A stretch of 64,000 bases of DNA from Bordetella sp. H567. Its GTDB lineage: Bacteria > Pseudomonadota > Gammaproteobacteria > Burkholderiales > Burkholderiaceae_B. The notes beneath the pieces are model-generated. The model did no database searches. It saw only the letters and a program-made list of their open reading frames with translations, and was not told the origin of the DNA. The stretch is taken from assembly GCF_001704295.1 (NCBI RefSeq), contig NZ_CP012334.1, positions 1,748,084-1,812,083 of the forward strand. The letters are read 5' to 3'. This document shows, one piece after another, positions 23,092 to 33,408 of the stretch. How positions within the stretch are numbered: position 1 is the stretch's first letter; each line of letters begins with the position of its first letter. The translations under genes and the position numbers were made by a program.

Positions 23092-24089
23092 TACGGGTCC
23101 TCAAGCCGGGCGCGCTTTCGCAACTGCAGGACCTGGGCCGCTACGGACACCAGCGCCACGGCGTCCCCGTCAACGGCGTCATGGACGAATGGTCTCATCG
23201 GATCGCCAATATCCTGGTCGGCAATCCAGAGCACGCCGCTACGCTGGAATGCACGTTGACCGGCCCGACGCTGCATTTTCAGCGCGATCGCCTGATCGCG
23301 CTGGCGGGCGCCGACCTCCAGGCGCGCATCGACGATATGCCCGTGCCGCTGAACCAGCCCCTGCTGGTACGGGGCGGGGCGACGCTGTCCTTCGGCGAAC
23401 GCCGGCGCGGCGCGCGCGCGTATCTGGCCGTGCGGGGCGGGTTCGACGTCCCTGCCGTGATGGACAGCCGCAGCACCTTCCTGCGCGGCGGTTATGGCGG
23501 TTTCCAGGGGCGCGCGCTGGCAAGGGATGACCGCTTGCCGCTGTGCGCCGCCGATGCCGGATATCCCGGCGCCACGCGCTTGCTGGTGCAATGCGGATCG
23601 GCCTTCGTCAGCGCGGCGCGATTCGATCTACCCGGCCCCGGCGGTTCGCTGGATGCCTTACGCGCGATGCCAGGGCCGCAATGGGACGTTTTCACGGAAG
23701 AGGCGCGGACGGCATTCCGCGAGCAGAGCTTCACCATCGACGGGCGTTCCGACCGCATGGGGTACCGCCTGAACGGCCCCCGGCTGGCGTCGACACGGCC
23801 CGTGGAAATGGTATCGGAGGCGGTGTCGTTCGGCACCGTGCAGGTGCCCCCCGACGGCAGCCCCATCGTCCTGATGGCGGACCGGCAGAGCGCGGGCGGT
23901 TATCCCAAGATAGGCTATGTGGCCAGCGTGGATCTGCCCCTGCTGGCACAGGCGCTGCCCGGCGACGCCGTCCGGTTCGTTCTGATCACGCTGGAGCAGG
24001 CCCAGGACTGGTACCTGGAGCGCGAGGCCGCGCTGGCTGAACTGCGTTTGCAAGTGGCACGAGTGATGTCGCCCATGCCGGATGCCTGA
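23088..24089 (+). CDS. pxpC: 5-oxoprolinase subunit PxpC (KipA/allophanate hydrolase subunit 2 family)
   Basis: A 333-residue biotin-dependent-carboxylase-like domain protein and partner of PxpB. It begins IRVLKPGALSQLQDLGRYGHQRHGVPVNGVMDEWS, matching the family start, with YLAVRGGFDVPAVMDSRSTFLRGGYGG and, near the C terminus, DRMGYRLNGP and DRQSAGGYPKIG, all conserved in the family. Translation is coupled to pxpB through the four-base overlap. No downstream gene on this strand; it converges on the RNA methyltransferase gene across a 157-bp gap in which I see nothing distinct. Confidence 0.93.
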   Translation: MIRVLKPGALSQLQDLGRYGHQRHGVPVNGVMDEWSHRIANILVGNPEHAATLECTLTGPTLHFQRDRLIALAGADLQARIDDMPVPLNQPLLVRGGATLSFGERRRGARAYLAVRGGFDVPAVMDSRSTFLRGGYGGFQGRALARDDRLPLCAADAGYPGATRLLVQCGSAFVSAARFDLPGPGGSLDALRAMPGPQWDVFTEEARTAFREQSFTIDGRSDRMGYRLNGPRLASTRPVEMVSEAVSFGTVQVPPDGSPIVLMADRQSAGGYPKIGYVASVDLPLLAQALPGDAVRFVLITLEQAQDWYLEREAALAELRLQVARVMSPMPDA

Positions 24090-24246
24090 CCGCTCGCGCC
24101 GGCACGATGGGCCACCCTAGGGCTGCACGGCCCGCATCCATCGCACGTCCGCCCCGGCCGATCGCTTGGCCGCCCGTCGCGAGCATGGCTCGCCAGGGCG
24201 TGCCGGGCATTTTCCGCCGCTTGACGGCCCGGGAGGGCCGGGCTGG

Positions 24247-26010
24247 TCATGCGTCTTCGTTATCGTCCGGGTCGTGAGGATCATGTCCTTCATCGCCATG
24301 CGCGTCGTCGTGCGCGTGGCGTTCGGCGCGCTTGTCGCGGTAGCTGGCGCTGACCAGTTCGAAGCCGAACAGGCGGCAGTCCAGCGAGCCGTTATGCAGG
24401 GGAATGCGGCGCAACGGTTTCAAGCGCATCTGCTGCGGCAGCGTCATATCGCTGGATATGGCGTGCACCTGCCATCCCGCGAATTGCCGCTTCAGGCAAG
24501 CGGACCAGTCGCGCCACAGGCTTTCATCGTGGCCCGCCTGCATGCGCTCGCCGTACGGCGGATTGGTGACGATCCAGCCGGTTTCCGCCGGCGCCATCAG
24601 GGTGCGGGCGTCACCGACCTCGAACTGGATGGCGTCCTCCGTCAGCCATGCGCGTTCGGCGTTGCGCCGCGCATGATCGATGGCGGTGGGGTCGATGTCG
24701 TAGCCGAACAGCGGCGTCTCCAGCCTGGGCTGGATGTGCGCACGCGCATCGTCTTTCATGTCGTGCCAGCGCCGCGCCTCGTGGTCGCGCAGGCGTTCGA
24801 ACGAAAACGGGCGCGCGATGCCGGGCGGAACGCCCAGCGCGATCCAGGCGGCTTCGATCAGGATGGTGCCGCTGCCGCAGAATGGATCGAGCAGGGGCGC
24901 GGCGGGATCCCAGCCGGCCAGCGCCAGCATGCCCGCCGCCAGGTTCTCGCGCAGCGGCGCCTCGCCCTTGTCCAGGCGCCATCCCCGCTTGAACAGCGAT
25001 TCGCCGCTGGTGTCGAGATACAGCGTGGCGGTATCGGCGGTCAGGAATGCATGTACCCGTGCGTCGGGACGTACCGTATCGATATCGGGGCGCGCACCTT
25101 CGCGGTCCATCAGACGATCGCAGATGCCGTCCTTGACGCGCAGGTTGCAGTATTGCAGGCTGCGCATGGGGCTCTTGATCGCCGAGGTATCCACGCGCAA
25201 GGTCTGTTCCGCGCCGAACCAGCGCTCCCAGGGAGTGGCATAAGCCAGATCCAGCAGATCGTTTTCTTCCTGCACGGGCCCCTGCGCGACCTGCACCAGG
25301 ATGCGGGTGGCCAGGCGTGAATAAAGGTTGGCCCGCTGGACGCCTTGCCAGTCGGTGCTGAAGTGGGCACCGGCCCGGCCGACGCGCGCGTCCTCATAGC
25401 CCAGCGCGCGCAGCTCGATGGTAAGCACGTCCTCCAGGCCCTGTGGGCAGGGCGCGAATACCTGGTACCGCTCGGCGTTGTGCAAACCCGTCTTGCGCGC
25501 GCGCATGCGCGGCTGTTCCGCGCGTTCGGCGAAGCGCTCGTCGACATCGCGTGGATGCCGCGACGCTTCGGGGCTGTTTCGCGATGTGGCTTGCGTACCG
25601 GCAGCGGACGTCGTGCCCCGTGCGTCACGCGGGTGGCGGGCGCCGCGCCCGTCGTCTTCCGTGTGGGCCTCGCGCGGCGGACGAGGCGCGTCCGCGGGCT
25701 TGCCCGGGCGGCGCTGACGCGGGGCGGCATCGGCTGCATGGGGCGGCCGGCGAGACGGCGCGGATGCGGCGTCATGGGCAGACTGGGTACGCCGGTCGGG
25801 CTTGTCCTTCGTGGCGTCACGCTGGCGTGGCGGGGCCGCTGGCGTTGGGTCCGTACGGGCTTTTTCCCGCTGCTTTTCCTGCAGGGCAACCAGGCGCGCG
25901 CGCGCGCCGCTGCGCTGCCGTTTTCCCGGGTCCGCCGCGGGCGCGGTGTCACGAGGGCGCTTGGCCAGGGTCAGGGTTTTGCGCGGGCGTTCGGAGTCGT
26001 CGGCGGACAT
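24247..26010 (-). CDS. THUMP-domain class I SAM-dependent RNA methyltransferase (RlmL-like)
   Basis: A 587-residue protein. The core resembles the N-terminal half of E. coli RlmL, which methylates 23S rRNA G2445: FAPCPQGLEDVLTIELRALGYEDARVGRAG (THUMP start, about residue 185), then the methyltransferase with LLDPFCGSGTILIEAAW as SAM site and the catalytic motif IVTNPPYGERM. The RlmK half is missing. Odd: residues 1-165 are a highly charged, Arg/Pro/Ala/Asp-rich disordered extension, and the last 25 residues are His/Asp-rich. The ATG at 26010 begins SADDSERPRK; upstream in-frame sequence is not protein-like. Confidence 0.87.
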   Translation of the reverse strand: MSADDSERPRKTLTLAKRPRDTAPAADPGKRQRSGARARLVALQEKQREKARTDPTPAAPPRQRDATKDKPDRRTQSAHDAASAPSRRPPHAADAAPRQRRPGKPADAPRPPREAHTEDDGRGARHPRDARGTTSAAGTQATSRNSPEASRHPRDVDERFAERAEQPRMRARKTGLHNAERYQVFAPCPQGLEDVLTIELRALGYEDARVGRAGAHFSTDWQGVQRANLYSRLATRILVQVAQGPVQEENDLLDLAYATPWERWFGAEQTLRVDTSAIKSPMRSLQYCNLRVKDGICDRLMDREGARPDIDTVRPDARVHAFLTADTATLYLDTSGESLFKRGWRLDKGEAPLRENLAAGMLALAGWDPAAPLLDPFCGSGTILIEAAWIALGVPPGIARPFSFERLRDHEARRWHDMKDDARAHIQPRLETPLFGYDIDPTAIDHARRNAERAWLTEDAIQFEVGDARTLMAPAETGWIVTNPPYGERMQAGHDESLWRDWSACLKRQFAGWQVHAISSDMTLPQQMRLKPLRRIPLHNGSLDCRLFGFELVSASYRDKRAERHAHDDAHGDEGHDPHDPDDNEDA

Positions 26011-26026
26011 GGAATAAGCGGAAAGA

Positions 26027-26449
26027 CTAGAAAGGCTTGACGACGACCAGCGCCACCACGATGAACAACAGCAGCACCGGTACTTCGTTGAACCAGCGGT
26101 AGAAGGTATGCGTCCGCGTATTGCGGCCCTGTTCGAACTTACGCAGCATGACGCCACAGGCGTGATGGTAGCCGATGATCAACAGCACGAAGAAAAGCTT
26201 GGCGTGCATCCAGCCGTTGCCGGGGCCCATGCCGATGCCGTAGCCGATATAAAGCCATAGGCCGAAGATGACGGCGATAACGGCCAGCATGGTCGTGAAG
26301 CGGAACAGCCGCCGCGCCATGCCCACCAGCACCGCGCGCACCGCGGGTTCATCGTGCTGGGCCAGGTTCACGTAGATGCGCGGCAGATAGAACAGGCCGG
26401 CGAACCAGGCGGCGATGAAGACGATGTGCAGGGTTTTGATCCAGAGCAT
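26027..26449 (-). CDS. hemJ: Protoporphyrinogen IX oxidase HemJ (CopD family)
   Basis: A 140-residue inner-membrane protein with four membrane helices. It starts LWIKTLHIVFIAAWFAGLFYLPRI, containing the conserved heme-ligand His (KTLHI) and Trp/Phe/Tyr residues of HemJ, and has GWMHAKLFFVLLIIGYHHACG and WFNEVPVLLLFIVVALVVVKPF near its end. HemJ converts protoporphyrinogen IX to protoporphyrin IX in heme synthesis. It lies 16 bases before the THUMP methyltransferase start and downstream of proA on the minus strand. Confidence 0.92.
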   Translation of the reverse strand: MLWIKTLHIVFIAAWFAGLFYLPRIYVNLAQHDEPAVRAVLVGMARRLFRFTTMLAVIAVIFGLWLYIGYGIGMGPGNGWMHAKLFFVLLIIGYHHACGVMLRKFEQGRNTRTHTFYRWFNEVPVLLLFIVVALVVVKPF

Positions 26450-26531
26450 GGGCCGTTACCTTGGGCTAGTAAGCGCGACGCGCGCGAAACCGGCATTGTA
26501 GGGTAGCGGAGTCGCGCGCCGGCTCGTGCCG

Positions 26532-27797
26532 TTATCCGCGCAGCTGGCCTTCGCCCGTGAGCAGCCATTTGTAGGTTGTCAGGCCTTCCAGTCCGACCGG
26601 CCCGCGGGCATGCAGGCGGTTGGTCGAGATACCGATTTCCGAGCCCAGCCCATATTCGTAGCCGTCGGCGAACACCGTCGGTAGATTGACGTAGACGGAG
26701 CTGGAGTCCACCTCGCGCTGGAACTGCTGCGCCGCGCCCAGGTTCTCGGTGACGATGGCATCGGTGTGGCCCGAGCCCCAGCGCGCGATGTGGGCGATGG
26801 CGTCATCGATGTTTTCCACGATACGGATCGCCAGGATCGGGCCCAGGTATTCCTCTGCCCAATCGGCATCCGTGGCGGGCTTGGCGCCCGGCACCCACTC
26901 GCGGGTACGCGCGCAGCCACGCAGTTCGACGCCATGCGCGATCAGTGCATCGGCCAGCCTGGGAAGGACGGCGGGGGCGACGGCGGCGTGTACCAGCAGC
27001 GTTTCCATCGATCCGCAGACGCCGTAGCGGTACGTCTTGGCATTGAACGCGATGGCATGCGCCTTCTCCGGGTCGGCGGCGGCGTCGATATAGACGTGGC
27101 AATTGCCGTCCAGGTGCTTGATCACGGGCACGCGGGCTTCCGCGCTGATGCGCTGGATCAGGCTCTTGCCGCCCCGCGGCACGATGACGTCGACGTGTTC
27201 GGTCATCGTGATGAGTTTGCCGACGGCGGCACGGTCGGCCGTGTCGACCACCTGCACCGCATGGGCCGGCAGGCCCGCGGTGTCCAAGCCCTGGCGGACG
27301 ATGGCCGCCAGCGCCAGGTTGGATCGCAGTGCCTCGCTGCCACCGCGCAGGATGGCGGCGTTGCCGGACTTCAGGCACAGGGCGGCCGCGTCGATCGTGA
27401 CGTTGGGGCGCGATTCGTAGATGATGCCGATGACGCCCAGAGGCACTCGCATTTGAGCCACGCGCATGCCGTTGGGCCGCACGGCCGTCGGGCCGATGCT
27501 GCCGACGGGGTCGGGCAGGGCGGCGACCTGGCGCAACCCGTCCGCCATGAGATCCAGCGTCCTGTCGGACAAGGCCAGGCGGTCCAGGAGGGCTGCCGTG
27601 AGGCCGTTCGCGCGTGCCGCGTCAAGGTCCTGGAGGTTGGCCTCTTTCAACGTGTCGCGATTGTCCTGGAGGCTCTCGGCCATCGCCGTCAGGGCGTGGA
27701 CCTTGGCGGCGCCGCTGGCGCGCATCATCTCGCGCGCCGCGCGGCGGGCGTTTTCGCCCAGGATCAGCATGGCTTGTTCTACGGTCTGCGTGGACAT
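26532..27797 (-). CDS. proA: Gamma-glutamyl phosphate reductase (glutamate-5-semialdehyde dehydrogenase)
   Basis: A 421-residue enzyme of proline synthesis that reduces gamma-glutamyl phosphate with NADPH. Key features are [27 protein letters not shown], the motif [13 protein letters not shown] and the catalytic cysteine region [15 protein letters not shown]. The ATG at 27797 gives the normal family length; the upstream extension in the same frame is not conserved in type. It follows holA on the minus strand after 180 bp. Confidence 0.97.
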   Translation of the reverse strand: MSTQTVEQAMLILGENARRAAREMMRASGAAKVHALTAMAESLQDNRDTLKEANLQDLDAARANGLTAALLDRLALSDRTLDLMADGLRQVAALPDPVGSIGPTAVRPNGMRVAQMRVPLGVIGIIYESRPNVTIDAAALCLKSGNAAILRGGSEALRSNLALAAIVRQGLDTAGLPAHAVQVVDTADRAAVGKLITMTEHVDVIVPRGGKSLIQRISAEARVPVIKHLDGNCHVYIDAAADPEKAHAIAFNAKTYRYGVCGSMETLLVHAAVAPAVLPRLADALIAHGVELRGCARTREWVPGAKPATDADWAEEYLGPILAIRIVENIDDAIAHIARWGSGHTDAIVTENLGAAQQFQREVDSSSVYVNLPTVFADGYEYGLGSEIGISTNRLHARGPVGLEGLTTYKWLLTGEGQLRG

Positions 27798-27977
27798 GGC
27801 AATCGATAAATCGGCATCCGCGAACGCGGGCGGTGGGGACTTGCTAGTGTATCCGTTCGCCGGCCCGCTACGGCGGTCCGCCGGCGAGATGGCCGTGGGC
27901 ATGGACCGGCGGTTGACGGCAGAACCGCGCTTGGAACCGGCCAGTCAACCGCAACCGCCCGCTGCCAGCCGCCGTGC

Positions 27978-29033
27978 TCAGGCGTCGCGCCGGCCGGCCG
28001 CCGCCACCCGCAGCGCCAGGCGCGTCATTTCTTCCCAGGGATCGGAGAGCCGTCCGGGCACGGACAGGCCCTTGATGATGCGGTCGACCTCGTGTGCGTG
28101 CTGGACCGCGGCCGGCCATGCGCGGGCCGGCACGCGCGACAGCGCCTGCAGCGCCAGGCGTTCATGCGCCCCGAAGATGCGCAGGCGCCGCATGACCGCG
28201 CCGCTGTCCTGCCCGCTGGCGCGCGCTTGGGCAACGCGGGCCAGGATGCGGATTTCCTCTCCCACCGCCCATAGCACCAGGGGCAGCGCTTCGCCTTCGG
28301 CCCGCAGGCCGTCGAGCATGCGTACCGTGCGTGCGACGTCGCCGGCCAGCATGGCATCGCGCAGGCCGAAGACGTCGTAGCGGGCGACGTTGAGCACGGC
28401 CCGTTCGACGGCTTCGGCCTCCAGCGCGCCTTCGGGATAGAGCAGGCCCAGCTTCTGGATTTCCTGGTGCGCGGCCAGCAGGTTGCCTTCCACCTTGTCG
28501 GCCATCCACTGCAGTGTCGCGGCGTCGGCGCGCTGGTTCTGGCGCGCCAGGCGTTCGCCGATCCAGGCGGGCAGCCGGGCGCGTTCGATGCTCGGGATAT
28601 CGACCATGATCCCGCGCGCCAGCGCGGTCATCCAGCGGCTTTCGCGGGTGGCCTTGTCCAGCCGCGGCAAGCCGATGGCGATGATGGTGTCCGGATCCGC
28701 GCCACCCTCTGCTTGTTCGGCCAGCCTGGCCAGCGTATCGCCGCCGGCCTTGCCCGGCTTGCCGGTGGGGATCTTCAGTTCCAGCAGGCGCCGGTCGCCG
28801 AACAGCGAGACCGTCTGGGTGGCGGCGACGACCGCGCTCCAGTCGCTGCGGGCGTCCATCACCATGGAGGTGCGTTCGGTGTAGCCGGCCGCCCGAGCCG
28901 CCGCCCGCAGCGCGTCCATGGCTTCCGTGACGAGCAGCGGTTCGTCGCCGCTGATGGTGTACAGCGGCGACAGGCGCGTGCCCGCGCGCCGCAGGTGATC
29001 GGCGAAGCGATCGGCGTCCAGGGATTGCGCCAT
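27978..29033 (-). CDS. holA: DNA polymerase III subunit delta
   Basis: A 351-residue clamp-loader subunit that opens the beta sliding clamp. The N-terminal domain starts LSPLYTISGDEPLLVTEAMDALR, typical of HolA, followed by SLFGDRRLLELKIPTGKPG and a C-terminal collar domain (VLWAVGEEIRILARVAQARA). Seven bases separate it from lptE upstream. The order leuS-lptE-holA is characteristic of many proteobacteria. Confidence 0.95.
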   Translation of the reverse strand: MAQSLDADRFADHLRRAGTRLSPLYTISGDEPLLVTEAMDALRAAARAAGYTERTSMVMDARSDWSAVVAATQTVSLFGDRRLLELKIPTGKPGKAGGDTLARLAEQAEGGADPDTIIAIGLPRLDKATRESRWMTALARGIMVDIPSIERARLPAWIGERLARQNQRADAATLQWMADKVEGNLLAAHQEIQKLGLLYPEGALEAEAVERAVLNVARYDVFGLRDAMLAGDVARTVRMLDGLRAEGEALPLVLWAVGEEIRILARVAQARASGQDSGAVMRRLRIFGAHERLALQALSRVPARAWPAAVQHAHEVDRIIKGLSVPGRLSDPWEEMTRLALRVAAAGRRDA

Positions 29034-29040
29034 GGGCCGG

Positions 29041-29736
29041 TCAGTAGGAAGTGTCGTCGTCGAGGCTGGGTGGGCCGTTGGTGATGCTGGGCCGGTTCCA
29101 CGGCTGCCGGTTCGTTTGCGGCGGCGGCGTGGTGCTGTATACAGGGCCGACTTCCTCGCCGGGCTTGGCGGACTGTGTCTTCTGCACCGCCAGGCGCACG
29201 TCCGGCGCGGTCAGGCGCCGCATGATGCGGCTGACCAGGCTCTGTTCCATGTTGCGGTACAGGCTCTCGGCCTGGCCTTCCTTGGCCTGCACGACCTGGT
29301 CGTTGTAGGGCATTTCCCGATACGCTTCGAGCGTCGTATCCGGCAGCAAGGCGCGCCCCTTGGCGTCGATCACGCGGAAGGTGAAGATCAGTCCCAGTTC
29401 GTATTCCTCGACCCGACCCTGGGCATTGAGCGAGACTTCCCGCATCGAGCGCGAGTTGCGGATCTGCTGCAACTGCGCATCGGCGTCCTTGGGCGTCTCC
29501 AGCAGCTTGGTCTCCGGCGACGCGGCGGCGATCGCCCTGCGCACTTCGGCGCCGAAGCGCGAGTTTTGCGGGATGCCGACATACAGGGAGTCGAAGGGCA
29601 GCGGGGTAGTGCCCCGCATCTGGAAACCGCAGGCGGACAGCAGCATGAGCAGCGCCAGGCCGCCGACGCGCAGCGTCCAGCCGCGCCCGCTTCCCCGTGC
29701 GCCCCCCGGGCGGTTTGCTTGCCTGGCGAAATTCAT
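29041..29736 (-). CDS. lptE: LPS-assembly lipoprotein LptE
   Basis: A 231-residue outer-membrane lipoprotein that plugs LptD and helps insert lipopolysaccharide. The signal peptide ends in a lipobox LSAC with Cys36 as lipid-bearing residue, then GFQMRGTTPLPFDSLYVG, a hallmark of the family. I chose the ATG at 29736, preceded by GAGG; another ATG at 29748 overlaps the leuS stop as TAATG and would add four residues. A Pro/Asn-rich tail of about 35 residues is extra. Confidence 0.93.
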   Translation of the reverse strand: MNFARQANRPGGARGSGRGWTLRVGGLALLMLLSACGFQMRGTTPLPFDSLYVGIPQNSRFGAEVRRAIAAASPETKLLETPKDADAQLQQIRNSRSMREVSLNAQGRVEEYELGLIFTFRVIDAKGRALLPDTTLEAYREMPYNDQVVQAKEGQAESLYRNMEQSLVSRIMRRLTAPDVRLAVQKTQSAKPGEEVGPVYSTTPPPQTNRQPWNRPSITNGPPSLDDDTSY

Positions 29737-29747
29737 GCGGTACCTCA

Positions 29748-32408
29748 TTAACCTACGACGTTGACCAGTTTGCCGGGCACCACGATAACCCGTTTCGGCG
29801 GCCGGCCTTCAAGAAACCGGGCCACCGCTTCATGGCCTGCCGCCTGTGCCTCGATCTGTTCGCGCGTTGCCTGCGCGGGCACCCGCACCGCGCCGCGCAG
29901 CTTGCCGTTGACCTGCAGCATCAGTTCCAGTTCGTCCGCCACCAGCGCGGCTTCGTCAACCTGGGGCCATGGGGCGTCGAGCAGGTCGCCGTAGACGTCC
30001 GCATAGCCCAGGTCGTTCCACAGCTGCCAGGTGACGTGGGGCACGACGGGATACAGCACGCGCAGCAGCACACCCAGGCTTTCGGCGCGGGCCGCGTCCG
30101 CGGCGGCATCGGCGGGCAGCTGGGCATTTTCGATGGCGTTCAACATCTTCATGCAGGCCGATACCACGGTGTTGTACTGGATGCGCTCGTAGTCGTAGTC
30201 CGCCTGCTTGAGCAGGGTGTGGATTTCGCGGCGCAGATCCTTCGCCGCCGCGGGCGCGTTCTGCCAGTCCACCACGCGCGCGGCCAGGCCCGCCGCCACG
30301 GCATCGCGCTGCGCCCAGCCGTGCGACCACAGCCGGCGCAGGAAGCGGTTGGCGCCCTCGACGCCGGAGTCCGACCACTCCAGCGTCTGTTCCGGCGGGC
30401 TGGCGAACATCACGAACAGGCGCGCCGTGTCGGCGCCCAGCGTGTCGATCAGCGATTGCGGGTCCACCCCGTTGTTCTTGGACTTCGACATCGTGCCGAC
30501 GCCGCCGTAGCTGACTTCGCTGCCGTCGGACTTGCGCCGCGCGCCGACGATGGCGCCCTTGGCGTCGTAGACGTTCTCGACTTCCTCGGGCCAGAAGTAT
30601 TCGATGCCGCCGTGTTCCGTCTTGCGCGAGTAGATGTGATTCAGGACCATGCCCTGGCACAGCAGGCGCGTGAACGGCTCGTCGAACTTGAGCATGCCCA
30701 GGTCGCGCATGACCTTGGTCCAGAAGCGCGCGTACAGCAGGTGCAGCACCGCATGCTCGATGCCGCCGATGTACTGGTCCATGGGCATCCAGTAGTCGTT
30801 GCGGGCATCCACCATGGCGCCGTCGTTGCCCGGCGAGGTATAGCGCATGAAGTACCAGGACGAATCGACGAAGGTATCCATCGTGTCCGTTTCGCGCCGC
30901 GCCGGCTTGCCGCAGGCCGGGCAGGTGCAGGACAGGAAGGCTTCGTTCTTCGCCAGCGGGTTGCCCGTACCGTCCGGGATCAGGTCCTCGGGAAGGACGA
31001 CGGGCAGGTCCTTTTCCGGCACGGGCACCTGGCCGCAGTCGCCGCAGTGGATGATGGGGATAGGCGTGCCCCAGTAGCGCTGGCGCGAAATGCCCCAGTC
31101 GCGCAGGCGCCATGTCGTCTGTTTTTCGCCGACGCCCAGGGCTGCGAGGTCGGCCGCGATGGCATCCACGGCGGCTTTGCTGGCCAAGCCGTCGTATTTG
31201 CCGGAATGTATCAGCCGGCCGCTCTGCTTGTCGCCATACCATTCCTGCCAGGCGTCCGTGGAATAGGTCTTGCCCGGCACATCGACCACCTGGCGGATCT
31301 CCAGGCCATACTTGCGCGCGAAGGCGAAGTCGCGTTCGTCATGGGCGGGCACGCCCATGACGGCGCCGTCGCCATAGCTCATGAGCACGTAGTTGCCCAC
31401 CCAGACGTCGACCGGCTGGCCAGTCAGGGGGTGGGTGACCGACAGGCCCGTGGGCAGGCCTTCTTTTTCGCGGGTCGCCAACTCGGCTTCCGTGGTGCCG
31501 CCCAGCTTGCAGCGCTCGATGAATTCGGCCAGTTGCGGATTGTCGCGCGCGGCCAGCGTGGCCAATGGATGTTCGGGAGCCACGGCGCAGAAGGTCACGC
31601 CCATGATGGTGTCGGCGCGCGTGGTGAAGACGTAAAGCTTGCCGTCCTGGACTTTTTCGCCGGATGCATCGCGGGTATCGTGGGTAAAGGCGAAGCGCAC
31701 GCCTTCGCTCTTGCCTATCCAGTTCTCCTGCATCAGCCGCACGCGTTCGGGCCAGCCCGGCAGGCCCGTCTTGACCTGTTCGAGCAGTTCTTCGGCGTAA
31801 TCCGTGATGCGCAGGTAGTAGCCCGGGATCTCGCGCTTTTCGACCAGCGCGCCGGAACGCCAGCCGCGGCCGTCGATGACCTGCTCATTGGCCAGCACGG
31901 TCTGGTCCACCGGATCCCAGTTGACCACCTGGGTCTTGCGGTAGGCGATGCCTTTTTCCAGCATCTTCAGGAACAGCCATTGGTTCCATTTGTAGTAGGC
32001 CGGATCGCAGGCGCTCATTTCGCGCGACCAGTCGATCGCCAGCCCCATCGCCTGCATCTGCTTTTTCATGTAGGCGATGTTGTCGTAGGTCCACTTGGCC
32101 GGCGGCACCTTGGACTTGATGGCGGCGTTTTCCGCCGGCATCCCAAAGGCATCCCAGCCCATGGGCATGAGCACGTTGTAGCCGCGCATGCGCAGCTGCC
32201 GCGCCATCATGTCGTTGATGGTGTAGTTGCGGACATGGCCCATGTGCAGTTTGCCGCTGGGGTAGGGCAGCATGGAGCACGCGTAGAACTTGGGCTTTTC
32301 GGCGCCGCTGGGGTTGCGCGCGTGCTCGCTGACACGGTAGACGTCGTTGCGGCGCCAGACGTCCTGGGCGGCGGCTTCGACGGCATTGGGGTTGTAGCGT
32401 TCCTGCAT
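29748..32408 (-). CDS. leuS: Leucyl-tRNA synthetase
   Basis: An 886-residue class I aminoacyl-tRNA synthetase. The HIGH-type motif is HMGH at residues 55-58 in [14 protein letters not shown], the KMSKS-type motif is TMSKS at 639-643. Between them lies the CP1 editing domain ([14 protein letters not shown] and [12 protein letters not shown]), and a zinc-binding insertion with [20 protein letters not shown]. Length is slightly above E. coli LeuS (860). It heads the leuS-lptE-holA cluster; a promoter is called upstream. Confidence 0.98.
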   Translation of the reverse strand: MQERYNPNAVEAAAQDVWRRNDVYRVSEHARNPSGAEKPKFYACSMLPYPSGKLHMGHVRNYTINDMMARQLRMRGYNVLMPMGWDAFGMPAENAAIKSKVPPAKWTYDNIAYMKKQMQAMGLAIDWSREMSACDPAYYKWNQWLFLKMLEKGIAYRKTQVVNWDPVDQTVLANEQVIDGRGWRSGALVEKREIPGYYLRITDYAEELLEQVKTGLPGWPERVRLMQENWIGKSEGVRFAFTHDTRDASGEKVQDGKLYVFTTRADTIMGVTFCAVAPEHPLATLAARDNPQLAEFIERCKLGGTTEAELATREKEGLPTGLSVTHPLTGQPVDVWVGNYVLMSYGDGAVMGVPAHDERDFAFARKYGLEIRQVVDVPGKTYSTDAWQEWYGDKQSGRLIHSGKYDGLASKAAVDAIAADLAALGVGEKQTTWRLRDWGISRQRYWGTPIPIIHCGDCGQVPVPEKDLPVVLPEDLIPDGTGNPLAKNEAFLSCTCPACGKPARRETDTMDTFVDSSWYFMRYTSPGNDGAMVDARNDYWMPMDQYIGGIEHAVLHLLYARFWTKVMRDLGMLKFDEPFTRLLCQGMVLNHIYSRKTEHGGIEYFWPEEVENVYDAKGAIVGARRKSDGSEVSYGGVGTMSKSKNNGVDPQSLIDTLGADTARLFVMFASPPEQTLEWSDSGVEGANRFLRRLWSHGWAQRDAVAAGLAARVVDWQNAPAAAKDLRREIHTLLKQADYDYERIQYNTVVSACMKMLNAIENAQLPADAAADAARAESLGVLLRVLYPVVPHVTWQLWNDLGYADVYGDLLDAPWPQVDEAALVADELELMLQVNGKLRGAVRVPAQATREQIEAQAAGHEAVARFLEGRPPKRVIVVPGKLVNVVG

Positions 32409-33030
32409 GGGCTGGATAGGATCGGTGACGAATAAGGGGCCGGCCCCCGGGCGGCGGGGGGACGGTCAAAACCCTTGATTATAGGTTCTGCCATCCGCCT
32501 GTTGCCGCGCGGGCGTTTTCCTTCGGCCACGGCAGGGCGATCGGCGCCGGCCCGGCGCGAGGCCGGTCGCGCCGGGCCGGGCTCGGCGGGCGGTCCTGGC
32601 CACCTACGCAAGGTAGGCGGCAGCGCGCGCGGCGCAACGGCGGCCTGTTCTCGCTTGCGTCCCGGGGTCGGGACATCGGTGCTCGTAAGGCCAACCAGGC
32701 AAGGGGGCCACGCGGTGACGCGAGGCGCCTGGGCGTAATAGTTGCTGGCAGCAGCTACGCCGCGGCGGCAAGCATCGAAGGCAGGTGCCGGTGTCGGTGG
32801 CATGCAAGGCGCGGGGGCACGGCAGTATGGCCTCGGCGATCGCGCCACATGTCTCGCGGCCCTTATGCCGCAACGGTTATGGCGGCGCCTTCTACTTCTA
32901 CATCGCGCGGTAAGCACTACTGATCTTTGCCTTGCCGGCCCACGTGGAGGCGCCTTTACTCGGCGACGGGCATGTGCATTGCGCCCGCGCCGGCTCCTGA
33001 AGTTCTCCACCACCGACAAGGGGGTTCGAT
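32409..33030. other. 622-bp intergenic region between leuS and the KGG gene
   Basis: This divergent gap holds the leuS promoter near its left end. The remainder is GC-rich, with open frames only of the kind expected by chance at this base composition. I see no RNA gene, repeat or convincing small frame. The gap is unusually long for this window. Confidence 0.5.
32478..32506 (-). promoter_or_regulatory. Likely leuS promoter
   Basis: Read on the minus strand, a perfect TATAAT (plus-strand 32478-32483) is preceded 16 bases upstream by GCAACA as a weak -35. It would give a leader of about 65 nucleotides for leuS. Confidence 0.45.
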
Positions 33031-33276
33031 ATGACCGACAGCCAGGACCAAAAGGAGCGGCGCAAGCCGCGTGGTTTCGCCGCGATGGGGCCGGAATTCC
33101 AGCGAGAGATCGCGGCCCAGGGCGGCAGGGCCGCCCATCGCCTGGGCAAGGCGCATCGCTTTACTTCCCAGGAGGCCCGCGCCGCGGCCACGAAGCGGCA
33201 TGCGGCACGTCAGGCGCAGCCTGGCACCTCCTCCGAGACGCCAGTCACGGCCGCGGACCAGTCCAAGGACCGCTGA
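33031..33276 (+). CDS. KGG-motif stress-associated small protein
   Basis: An 81-residue, highly charged and probably disordered protein. It contains the repeat style of the KGG/YciG family: RGFAAMGPEFQREIAAQGGRAAH followed by GKAHRFTSQEARAAATKRHA. Members are stress-induced in enteric bacteria, but their role is unknown. AAGGGGG ends six bases before the ATG, an excellent ribosome site. It is monocistronic, with a convergent hypothetical gene on the other side. Confidence 0.78.
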   Translation: MTDSQDQKERRKPRGFAAMGPEFQREIAAQGGRAAHRLGKAHRFTSQEARAAATKRHAARQAQPGTSSETPVTAADQSKDR

Positions 33277-33408
33277 CCCCGCGCCAGTACGCCTGCGGGG
33301 CAGCGTTGGTCCTTACCGCGCCGCCATCCATGCCGGCCGCACAGGGGCGGTCCGGCGATTCGATGGGGGCGGCGTTGGGCCGGGGCCGAGACGCTTCGAC
33401 CGCTCGCT

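Noticed and set aside
33277-33300. Hairpin CCCCGC...GCGGGG after the KGG gene as a terminator
   Set aside because: Twelve-base loop and no T-run; such stems are frequent in DNA of this composition.
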